Assembly (NCBI GenBank): GCA_963713505.1
Contig: CAVQMC010000025.1
Location: 232,429 to 296,428, forward strand
Origin: CAVQMC01 sp963713505
GTDB lineage: Bacteria; Bacteroidota; Ignavibacteria; Ignavibacteriales; Ignavibacteriaceae
Direction of reading: 5' to 3'
DNA: 64,000 bases
Below, piece by piece: positions 29,717 through 38,351 of this stretch (the first letter of the stretch is position 1; every line of letters begins with the position of its first letter). The translations under genes were made by a program, and so were the position numbers. Below the pieces are notes generated by a model. The model saw only the letters and a program-made list of their open reading frames with translations, was not told where the DNA came from and searched no databases.

Positions 29717-29923
29717 ATGAAAGTAGCAGAATTCGTAAAAAACTTTCTGGTAGTTTTTATTATTGCGTTTGTTGTAAGTTCAGTTGTTACATTTCTTTAT
29801 TCACTGATCGTTCATTCTGAAGGAGCTTTTAACTGGTCAATTGCATTTCAGTTTTCAATAACTCTCGGTATTATAGTTCCACTTCTGCAGATTCAGAACT
29901 TGAAAAGTAAAAATATTAACTAA
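29717..29923 (+). CDS. Small two-helix membrane protein (68 aa)
   Basis: Two hydrophobic segments (~9-31 and ~39-57) with a short loop and a basic tail. GGGG six bases before the ATG gives a fair ribosome-binding site. The next membrane gene starts 17 bp on, so both are likely one transcript. It is not assigned to a family; the general shape matches small Bacteroidota inner-membrane proteins of unknown role. Confidence 0.6.
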   Translation: MKVAEFVKNFLVVFIIAFVVSSVVTFLYSLIVHSEGAFNWSIAFQFSITLGIIVPLLQIQNLKSKNIN

Positions 29924-29939
29924 TATATGGGATTTTATT

Positions 29940-30326
29940 TTGATAACCTTATTTGGAATATTTATTATTCTGCACGGTTTTGTATTTCTATTATATGCAG
30001 GACATAGTTTAAAATTGTTTGAACTGAAGCACGGAATGACCTGGCCTGAAGATTCTTGGACGTTTTCAAGAATAATTTCAAATTCTAAAATTAGGATTAT
30101 TGCAGGGGTTAATTATATAATATCTACATTAACATTTGTAATCGGCGGTTTTTTGTTTCTTCTTCAAAATGGTTCGGGAATTCATTTCTTAATTTTTGCA
30201 TCAATATTTTCTACAATTTTAATTTTGCTTTTCTGGGATGGTAAAAGAAATAAATTAGCGGATAAAGGTGGTATAGGTTTGCTGATTAATATTACCGTCC
30301 TTTTAATTTTATATTTTCAATCATAG
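29940..30326 (+). CDS. Four-helix integral membrane protein (128 aa), unknown function
   Basis: Four hydrophobic helices (about 1-21, 52-77, 80-97, 108-126) with a conserved-looking polar block H-G-M-T-W-P-E-D-S-W between the first two. The start is TTG at 29940; the nearby ATG at 29927 is in another frame and gives no membrane protein. No known domain is recognised. It pairs with the preceding 68-aa membrane protein. Confidence 0.6.
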   Translation: MITLFGIFIILHGFVFLLYAGHSLKLFELKHGMTWPEDSWTFSRIISNSKIRIIAGVNYIISTLTFVIGGFLFLLQNGSGIHFLIFASIFSTILILLFWDGKRNKLADKGGIGLLINITVLLILYFQS

Positions 30327-30570
30327 TTTTCACCTAAATAATGAATAAGAAATAGATTTTTAAAATTTGCGTTCTTAATTTTACTCCTGTTATTGAGATC
30401 AAGTTATATCCATCTTAAAATATTTACTTTAAATTATTGGAATAGCCCTAATTATTGAATAATAATATTGAACTAAATTATTCAATTTAATTTAGACATT
30501 ATTTCTTTTTTGTTATCTCTTCCTAATTAAAATTAAAAACATAAAATATATTAATTATTCCGTTGAGGAT

Positions 30571-31854
30571 ATGTTAAAATATATAATAGTTATATTAATT
30601 CAGACTACTTGTTTCTCCCAATCATTACTGACAAGAAATCATTTAACCGGCGACTGGTTTGGAAGCAGGGATTGTTTAATTAAAAGCGGAATTATTCCTG
30701 AATTCAATTATACCTCTGATATTTTTTCAAACTTAAACGGCGGAATAAAAAAAGGAGTAGACTATTTAGATAATATAAATCTAACTTTTAATTTTAATCT
30801 CGAAAAACTGCTTGGAATTAAAAAAACTAATTTGTTTATATACGGTTTAGGAAATGACGGCGGAAATCCTGATAATATAATCGGCGATGCTCAGGGTGTA
30901 AGTAATATTGCCGCACCAAATGCCTGGAAAATTTATGAAGCCTGGATACAGACTAATTTAATTGATAATCATTTATCTCTATTAGCAGGATTATATGATC
31001 TGAATTCAGAATTTGATTTACTTTCTTCTGCCGGTTTATTTTTAAATAGTTCGCATGGAATCGGTATAGCATTTTCACAAACCGGAAAAAATGGTCCGTC
31101 AATTTTTCCGGCAACTTCCATCGGTTTACGCATGCAAGCCAAATTTAATAATGCATTTTATTTCCAAACATGTATATTAAATGGAGTTCCCGCAGATCCT
31201 TCAACAGCAAAGTTCAATACAATAGAATTAAATAATAGAAATGGATTGTTATTATCATTTGAAACCGGATTTCTTTTATTCGGCAATGAATATGAAAATA
31301 GTTCAGATTCTAAAATTAATATTGGAAGATTTTCAGATGAAAATTATTCAAACAAAATTGCAATCGGATTTTGGAAGTATACAGGTCAATTTAATGAATT
31401 AAACGAATTCAATAATGAAAGGAAACTGAAAACTAGCAAAGATAATATCGGAGCATATTTTATTACCGAAAAATGTATCTATAATAATTCGGAAAATGAT
31501 AACCAAAAATTGACTGCTTTTTTGAGATTTGAAACCGCAAATTCCAAAATAAACAGGTTTGCTTATTACTTCGGCTGCGGGTTAGTTTATAATTGTCCTT
31601 TTTCCTGCAGGCCGGATGATCAAATTGGAATTGCATTTGCTGATGCAATTAACGGGAACAGTTATAAAAATTTATTGAAAATAAATAATAAAAATGTTTC
31701 CAATAGTGAATACAACTTTGAGCTTACTTACTTTGCACAGATCTTCCCATGGTTTTCACTTCAGCCGGATATTCAATACATAATTAATCCGAATACAAAT
31801 CCTGCAATTGCAAATTCTTTTGCATTTGATTTAAGGTTAAATATTGATATTTAA
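30571..31854 (+). CDS. OprB-type carbohydrate-selective porin
   Basis: A 427-aa outer-membrane protein. Signal peptide 1-17 (ending C-F-S-Q). The mature start R-N-H-L-T-G-D-W-F-G-S-R is the family hallmark (L-x-G-D-W-x-G-x-R). It is followed by the N-terminal block D-G-G-N-P-D-N-I-I-G-D-A-Q-G-V-S-N-I and the A-W-I-Q-T-N-L strand. Members form 16-stranded monomeric porins for sugars. The end (F-A-F-D-L-R-L-N-I-D-I) is strand-like. GAGG just before the ATG gives a short-spaced ribosome-binding site. It stops four bases before the converging nuclease gene. Confidence 0.88.
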   Translation: MLKYIIVILIQTTCFSQSLLTRNHLTGDWFGSRDCLIKSGIIPEFNYTSDIFSNLNGGIKKGVDYLDNINLTFNFNLEKLLGIKKTNLFIYGLGNDGGNPDNIIGDAQGVSNIAAPNAWKIYEAWIQTNLIDNHLSLLAGLYDLNSEFDLLSSAGLFLNSSHGIGIAFSQTGKNGPSIFPATSIGLRMQAKFNNAFYFQTCILNGVPADPSTAKFNTIELNNRNGLLLSFETGFLLFGNEYENSSDSKINIGRFSDENYSNKIAIGFWKYTGQFNELNEFNNERKLKTSKDNIGAYFITEKCIYNNSENDNQKLTAFLRFETANSKINRFAYYFGCGLVYNCPFSCRPDDQIGIAFADAINGNSYKNLLKINNKNVSNSEYNFELTYFAQIFPWFSLQPDIQYIINPNTNPAIANSFAFDLRLNIDI

Positions 31855-31857
31855 TTT

Positions 31858-33377
31858 TTACTTAACCAGCATCATTTTTTTTACTTGAACAAAATTGCCT
31901 GCAGCAAGTTTATAAAAATATATTCCGCTTGGTAAATTACTTCCATCAAAATTTATTGAATATTTTCCCGGTTCCATTTCTTTATTAACTAAGGTTATAA
32001 TTTCATTTCCCAAAACATCATACACTTTCAATTTTACAAATCCGACATCCGAAATTGTAAATCCGATCTTGGTGCTTGGATTGAATGGATTAGGATAATT
32101 CTGTGAAAGCTGGAATTCATTAATAATATTAATATTTACATTAATTGTTTTAGAAAATGTAAATGATCCGTTAAAATCGATCTGCTTTAGTCTGTATGAA
32201 TAAATACCCGATAATTTATCATTATCTAAATATGTATAATCATGCTGCTGTGTTGATGTTCCGTTCCCTTCAATAAATCCTATAATTTCCCAATCACTAT
32301 TTACCGGTAAACTGATTACTAACAGCTTTTCTCTCAACCTCAAAACCTTTGTTGTTGGTTTCTGTTGAAGTAGACCAGTTCAATCTTATCAGAATTGTTT
32401 TCATTAAATCCATTAAAAGCTGCAAGTTCGACAGGCAGGATATCACCGAATTTTAAATATGCTAAAACAGGTAAATGATCCGATGAAAATTCCAATGCAT
32501 CTGCTATTTCTTGCGGGACAGCATTGTTCGGGCGGCTTGATTAATTGAATCATTATAATGATTGCCATCATTTCCTACTGCAGTAAATAAACTGTCTATA
32601 AAAACAATTCCGCCCGGATCGCTAACAGCTTGAGAGTATAGTACCAAATCAAAGCGGTCATCTAGTCCGCCTGTCGCACCGCCGCCGAATTGACGTGTTC
32701 TTGTAGATTGAGTATGATATGGTGCGTAATCTGCATCATTCCAAATTCCAGGTAAATCAAGATAATCTAAAAAATATCCGGGATTTGTTTGATTTAAAAG
32801 TATTTTGATATGCTTCTTCATTTGAACCGTAAATATTAAAATCACCGCATACTATAAAATTGCTACCGAATGGCAGAGCGTTTGTGACATTTCTTAAAAC
32901 TGCAACTTCCGCAGCACGCTGCTGTTCGTTTGAAGTACCTGAACTTGCCTTTAAATGAACAGAATAAATTAATAAAGTATCTAAAGTAATGTTATTATAA
33001 ATTTTAAATTCACTTATGTCTCTTAAATCGGTTGGAATAGGAGTGTTGCTTATGAATGTAAAAGTTTCGCTGTTGTAGAAAATTTCATTGTCGCTGTCAG
33101 GACCGTCTAAAAATATTCCGGCTTTATAATTAGTATCAACTTGAAGCAAAACATTATTTAAAAATTCATTTACACCAGCCTGCGAAGTCATTTCCTGGAC
33201 AACCAAAATATCCGGATGTATGTAATTTAAAGTCTGAATAAAATACGGATTCCTAAAACTTGAAGTTGATCCGGGATAATTTAACAGATTATAATTCATC
33301 AATGTATGTATATTTTGAGCAAAAGATGAACTTATAAATATTATCAGTGAAAATATGACTTTTGACAAAGTCTTCAT
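31858..33377 (-). CDS. T9SS-secreted endonuclease/exonuclease/phosphatase-family protein, frameshifted
   Basis: About 500 aa if joined. Signal peptide (1-20, S-S-F-A-Q) and GGGGAAGG ribosome-binding site at 33377. The EEP domain shows M-N-Y-N-L-L-N-Y (~27), V-V-Q-E-M (catalytic Glu), Y-S-V-H-L-K-A, V-C-G-D-F-N-I-Y (Asp/Asn pair), D-D-R-F-D and, after another frame change, S-S-D-H-L-P-V (catalytic Asp-His). A type IX sorting domain ends the protein (Q-N-Y-P-N-P-F-N-P-S-T; final K-K-M-M-L-V-K). Frame changes lie near 32800, 32525, 32385 and 32340. All catalytic motifs survive across the shifts. Likely a surface nuclease or phosphodiesterase. Confidence 0.85.
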
Positions 33378-33606
33378 GAAACCTTCCCCTTATTTAATTT
33401 GATGAATTATTAACGTCAAATATAACTAATTAATTAAAGAACCGGAAAGTTGAATATGAATATAGAACTTTATAAAATTAAATTTTTTGTTAAGAATAAA
33501 TATGTGAAATACAGATAAATACAGCACACTTTTATTTAGATATGATAATTAAATTGAAAGTAAAATTTAGAGCTGAAATTTAGTTAGTAATTGAAAGGAA
33601 GAAATT

Positions 33607-34521
33607 ATGTCAATTCGTCCTGTTAAAAAAATTTTAAAAGCTCAGCCGACTGTTGAAGGGGCGGGTGTAAATCTCCGCCGTGCAATTGGATTTGGTGATC
33701 CGACCGAAGTTGATCCGTTTCTTTTATTAGATGATTTTAGAAATGAAAAACCTGAAGATTATTTAGCCGGATTTCCATGGCATCCGCACCGCGGAATTGA
33801 AACTATTACTTATGTTCTTGCAGGTTCGGTTGAGCATGGCGACAGTATGGGAAACAAAGGTGTAATTTCTTCCGGCGATATTCAATGGATGACGGCTGGA
33901 AGCGGAATAATTCATCAAGAAATGCCGAAAGGGGATAATGTGGGAAGAATGCACGGCTTTCAGCTTTGGGCAAATCTTCCTTCCGCTCTTAAAATGACGA
34001 CACCACGATACCAGGAAATTAAAACCGGGGATATCCCGGAAGTTACCGATGACGATGGAACATTTGTAAGAATTATTTGCGGAGATTTTTGGGGAAAGAA
34101 AGGATTGGTTGATGGAATTGCTGCTAATCCGATTTATTTGGATGTCTCCGTTCCGCCCGGAAAGAAAAAATCTATTCCAATTGATACAAGAAATAATGCA
34201 TTTGCTTATGTATTTGCAGGAACAGGAAAGTTTTGTAATTCATCAGGTCCTTTATCGGTTCCGACAGAAAGTGTTGGCTGGCTGGATACTTCTCCGCCTA
34301 TTGAAGCAGATAACAGATCTTTAATACTTTTTGACAGCGGTGATGAAGTAACTGTGCAGGCAGGAGAAGAAGGAATAAGATTTCTTTTAATTTCCGGTAA
34401 ACCTCTTAAAGAACCTGTTGCCTGGTATGGACCGATTGTTATGAATACTCAAGGTGAATTGAAAAAAGCTTTTGAAGAACTGCAGGATGGAACTTTCTTA
34501 AAAACTAAAGCAAAATATTAA
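33607..34521 (+). CDS. Pirin family protein
   Basis: A 304-aa bicupin. The N-terminal cupin carries the pirin metal site F-P-W-H-P-H-R-G-I-E-T-I-T-Y (~56-69) and a later G-I-I-H-Q-E-M-P (~100-107), providing His-His-His-Glu. L-L-D-D-F and M-H-G-F-Q-L-W are further signatures. Pirins are iron-binding proteins; some act as quercetin dioxygenases and others as redox-sensitive cofactors, so the exact role is open. AAAGGAAG precedes the ATG. Single gene, ended by a bidirectional terminator. Confidence 0.95.
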   Translation: MSIRPVKKILKAQPTVEGAGVNLRRAIGFGDPTEVDPFLLLDDFRNEKPEDYLAGFPWHPHRGIETITYVLAGSVEHGDSMGNKGVISSGDIQWMTAGSGIIHQEMPKGDNVGRMHGFQLWANLPSALKMTTPRYQEIKTGDIPEVTDDDGTFVRIICGDFWGKKGLVDGIAANPIYLDVSVPPGKKKSIPIDTRNNAFAYVFAGTGKFCNSSGPLSVPTESVGWLDTSPPIEADNRSLILFDSGDEVTVQAGEEGIRFLLISGKPLKEPVAWYGPIVMNTQGELKKAFEELQDGTFLKTKAKY

Positions 34522-34545
34522 TATATTGTTTTTCTATAAAAATAA

Positions 34546-34580
34546 AAAAGGGAATGAACAAAAAATTCATTCCCTTATTT
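34546..34580. terminator. Bidirectional rho-independent terminator
   Basis: AAGGGAATGAA (34548-34558) pairs with TTCATTCCCTT (34566-34576), with A- and T-rich flanks on both sides, between the convergent pirin and peptidase genes. Confidence 0.85.
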
Positions 34581-34595
34581 TTTAAATAAATTGAA

Positions 34596-36749
34596 TTACT
34601 TAAGTCCGCGGAATTTTAACATAGGTTCAATCTCAGGATCGTGTCCGGTAAATTCTTTAAATATTTTGCTGTAATCTTTAGTTGCTCCTTGAGAGAGAAT
34701 CATATTACGAAAACGGTCGCCGTTCTTTCTTGTTAAACCGCCGTTATCCAAAAACCATTGGTATGCGTCATCGTCTAACATTTCAGACCACAAATATGCA
34801 TAATATCCTGCTGCATATCCTTCCGACCAAATATGATTAAAATAACTTGATCTGTATCTGGGCGGAACCTGCGGAATATATAATTTATCTTTCTTTAAAC
34901 TTTCAGTTTCAAATTTATCCGAGTTTTGTTCCGGTGCACTTGCAGGTAAAGTATGCCAGGCCATATCAAGATCGGCAGCTTCGACTATTTCTGTAAAATC
35001 ATAACCCTGATTAAAAGTATTGGATTCTTTTATTTTATCTAACCAATTCTTTCGGCATTGGTTTCCCGGTTTTATAATTCAATGCATAATGTTCAAGTAT
35101 CTTTGGATATAAAGCCCAATGTTCATTAAACTGGGAAGGGAATTCAACAAAGTCGCGCGGAACATTTGTTCCTGATAAACTTGGATATTCCTGATCTGCA
35201 AACATTCCGTGTAAAGCATGACCAAATTCATGGAACATTGTTGTTACGTCATCATAACTTAATAAAGCGGGTTTACCCGGAGCTGGTTTTGTAAAATTGC
35301 ATACATTATAAATTACCGGTTTCAATCCGAGAAGTTTTGACTGCTGAACAAAGTTGTCCATCCATGCACCGCCGGCTTTATTATCTCGTTTTAAAGTAAT
35401 CTGTATAAAATAATGCAAGCGGTGAACCGTCTTTATCATAAACTTCAAAAACACGTACATCTTTTTGATAAACCGGAATATTATGAAGTTCTTTAAAAGT
35501 TAAACCATATAATTCATGTGCTTCATAGAAAATTCCTTTTTCAAGAACATTTTCCAAAACAAAATAAGGTTTAATCTGTGAATCATCTAAATTAAATTTT
35601 TCTTTTTTCAATTTGTCGGCGTAATAATTCCAGTCCCAAGGTTCCAGTTTAATATTTTTACCGGATTTATTTATATAATCCTGAATTTCGCCGGCTTCTT
35701 TTTGTTCGTTTGCAACTGTAGCCGGAACAAGACCTTTAAGAAATTTTTCTACCGCATCCGGTGTCTTTGCCATCTGATCTTCAAGAGTCCAGGCAGCATA
35801 ATTTTTGAATCCTAATAACTTTGCTTTTTCCGCTCTTATTTTAGCCATTCTTTCAATAACCGAGCGAGTATCATTTGCATCATTCCTTTCGCATCTGTTC
35901 CAGGAATTTTCAAACAATTTATGTCTTGTTTCTCTATTATTTAATGAACTAAGTGAAGGCTGCTGGGTTGTATTCTGCAAAGGAAGAATCCATTTATCTT
36001 TTAAGCCTCTCGCTTTAGCATCCTGGGAAGCTGCATCAATTTCAGCTTGAGTCAATCCATCCAGAAGAGAAGTATTATCAACAACTAATGCACCGTCTTT
36101 TGTGCCGCCGAGTAATTTCTTTGTGAACTGAGTTTCGAGTGTTGCATCTTCTTCGTTTAATTTTTTTAGCTTAGTTTTATCTTCTTTAGATAAATTTGCT
36201 CCGGCGTGAACAAATTTTTTATAATAATAAGTTATAAGTTTTTGAGATTCACTATCCAGTTTAAGAGTTTTACGTTTATTGTATATAGTTTTAACTCTTT
36301 CGAACAATTTTGAGTTTAAGTAGATTGCATCATGATGAGCGGCAAGTTTCGGGGCTTCTTCTTCCTGAATTTTTTGTAAGAACAGAATCTGTATTAGCAT
36401 TTGTTACAGCATTAAAAACATAATTAACTCTGTTTAATAACTGTCCGCTTTTTTCCAGTGCGACTAATGTATTTTCAAAAGTCGGAGGAGCGGGATTATC
36501 TGCAATTTTTTCTATTTCTGCAAGCTGATCTTTCATTCCTTTTTCCAGAGCGGGTTTGTAATCGCTGTCTTTTATTTTATCGAAAGGCGGAGCCTGGAAG
36601 GGAAGAGTGCTTGCGGTGAAAAACGGATTTGTTCCGGTTGTTTTCATAGAATCTTTAATTGAATTTGGATTTGTATAAGCAAACATTAATGATGAAATAC
36701 TAACCGTTAAAAATCCAACGATTAGCGTAATTTTAAAAGATCGAAACAT
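34596..36749 (-). CDS. dcp: Peptidyl-dipeptidase Dcp-like M3 metallopeptidase, exported, frameshifted
   Basis: About 715 aa if joined, the usual size. An N-terminal signal peptide (~1-24) leads to the Dcp opening N-P-F-F-T-A-S-T-L-P-F-Q-A-P-P-F. The zinc site H-E-F-G-H appears in T-T-M-F-H-E-F-G-H-A-L-H-G-M, with the following third-ligand Glu in the F-V-E-F-P-S-Q-F-N-E-H-W block. Frame changes lie near 36380, 35410 and 35038; at each, the family sequence continues in the next frame. Role: removes C-terminal dipeptides from peptides, probably in the periplasm. The ribosome-binding site is AAGGA, some 10 bases before the ATG. Confidence 0.88.
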
Positions 36750-36947
36750 TTCTTTTATTCCTTTATTTGATTGAACTTAGAACAGACTATAAATATAACA
36801 ATAATTTAATATTGACTCAGATTAATATTTTTTAATGTTGTTATAAGTCGCATTTGAAATCGGCTGTTTTGGGTAAATATTTGAATTGATTTCAATAATG
36901 TGCCAACAGATAAATCTGTTTGTTAATAAGAACAACTAAATAATATT
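36750..36947. other. Upstream region of peptidase gene, no gene
   Basis: AT-rich DNA before the tandem repeat block. No gene or clear promoter is seen. Confidence 0.4.
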
Positions 36948-37601
36948 AACCAATGGATTAAGAGAATTTGAAATAAAATAATTATTGTGAAAAGTTTTTA
37001 AAAAGAGAAATATGAATTAGTTGAACCTCTACGAGGTTCTAATTTTTGCGTATTACTCAATGTTACAAACATTGAATTCCTAAAGGAATTCTAAAAATCC
37101 CGTAGGGATTTAATATTTGTAAGCTCTAATAATATATTAATAAAAAACATAGTATATCACTAACCAATGGATTAAGAGAATTTGAAATAAAATAATTATT
37201 GTGAAAAGTTTTTCAAAAAGGAAATATGAATTAGTTGAACCTCTACGAGGTTCTAATTTTTGCGTATTACACAATGTTACAAACATTGAATTCCTAAAGG
37301 AATTCTAAAAATCCCGTAGGGATTTAATATTTGTAAGCTCTAATAATATATTAAATAAAAAACACAGTATATCACTAACCAATGGATTAAGAGAATTTGA
37401 AATAAAATAATTATTGTGAAAAGCTTTTAAAAAGGAAATATGAATTAGTTGAACCTCTACGAGGTTCTAATTTTTGCGTATTACACAATATTACAAACAT
37501 TGAATTCCTAAAGGAATTCTAAAAATCCCGTAGGGATTTAATATTTGCAAGCTCTAATAAAATATTAATAAAAAGCACAGTATATCACTAACCAATGGAT
37601 T
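36948..37601. repeat. Tandem repeat: three ~214-bp units each carrying four hairpins
   Basis: Near-identical copies begin at 36948, 37162 and 37377, each with AACCAATGGATTAAGAG, and a fourth copy is cut after 12 bases at 37590. Inside each unit lie four consecutive perfect or near-perfect hairpins: GAACCTC-TAC-GAGGTTC, CAATGTT-ACA-AACATTG, GAATTCC-TAAA-GGAATTC and AAATCCC-GTA-GGGATTT. They span 37023-37111, 37237-37325 and 37451-37539. The first is followed by TAATTTTT, like a terminator. Third-copy hairpin two has one mismatch. There is no open reading frame and no unique spacer, so this is not CRISPR. It looks like an amplified REP/MITE-type element. Confidence 0.9.
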
Positions 37602-37698
37602 TATACATTGGTTTAAAACTTACAATCATTCAAAACTCCAAAGGGAACTTTATAACTTGCCTTAAGTATTAAACATTAACAACCCACGGGAGGAATTA

Positions 37699-38223
37699 AT
37701 GAGCTTAAGTGTAAAAAACAGAGGTTCCGATATTCCAACTTCATCCATGGCGGATTTAGCATTTCTTCTTTTAATTTTCTTTTTTGTAGCAGCGGTTATA
37801 GATGTCGATTCCGGGATTGGACTGACTTTACCGGAATATACTGATCAAGAAATCTTCGATCCTGTTTCGCATTCCAGGCTTGCGGCTATTCTTATAAATG
37901 CAAATAATGAAATTTTACTTAATGATGTATCGATTCCTTTGTCCCAATTGAAAGATAGATTAAAGGAAAAGATAAAAGATAGAATTGATCTGCCGAAGAA
38001 TAAAAAACTGATTGTTTCTATTAAGTACGACAGAAAAACCAAATATGGAAATTATATATCCCTGCTTGATGAAGTAAAATTATCTTTTTATGAAACGAGA
38101 GATGAATTTGCTTTAGCAAAGTATGGTGTAAACTTTGACAAATTAAACGAAGAAAAACAAAAACTTATTAAAGAAGCAATCCCCGTCACTATATCAATTG
38201 CTGACCCTGAAGAGAGTGAATGA
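37699..38223 (+). CDS. ExbD/TolR-like biopolymer transport protein
   Basis: 174 aa with a single N-terminal helix. The motif I-P-T-S-S-M-A-D-L-A-F-L-L-L-I-F-F-F-V (12-30) carries the membrane Asp used by ExbD/TolR for proton-driven energy transfer. The periplasmic part follows the family pattern (L-A-A-I-L-I-N-A-N-N-E-I-L-L-N; K-K-L-I-V-S-I-K-Y-D). The tail is longer and acidic. GGGAGG precedes the ATG. No ExbB/TolQ or TonB partner lies nearby, so partner proteins must be encoded elsewhere. Confidence 0.88.
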   Translation: MSLSVKNRGSDIPTSSMADLAFLLLIFFFVAAVIDVDSGIGLTLPEYTDQEIFDPVSHSRLAAILINANNEILLNDVSIPLSQLKDRLKEKIKDRIDLPKNKKLIVSIKYDRKTKYGNYISLLDEVKLSFYETRDEFALAKYGVNFDKLNEEKQKLIKEAIPVTISIADPEESE

Positions 38224-38351
38224 TTTGTAAATAAAATAATTAGAACTATAGTCGAGTTTATTGTTGTTAGAAATGGTTAATTGAATTGATGAGAATAAAA
38301 GAACAAAAATCTTAAAAGATCATTTTTCATTAATTAAAATTTATGATACAA

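Noticed and set aside
36948..37601. CRISPR array
   Set aside because: The repeat unit is ~214 bp, copies are the same over their full length, and there are no short unique spacers.
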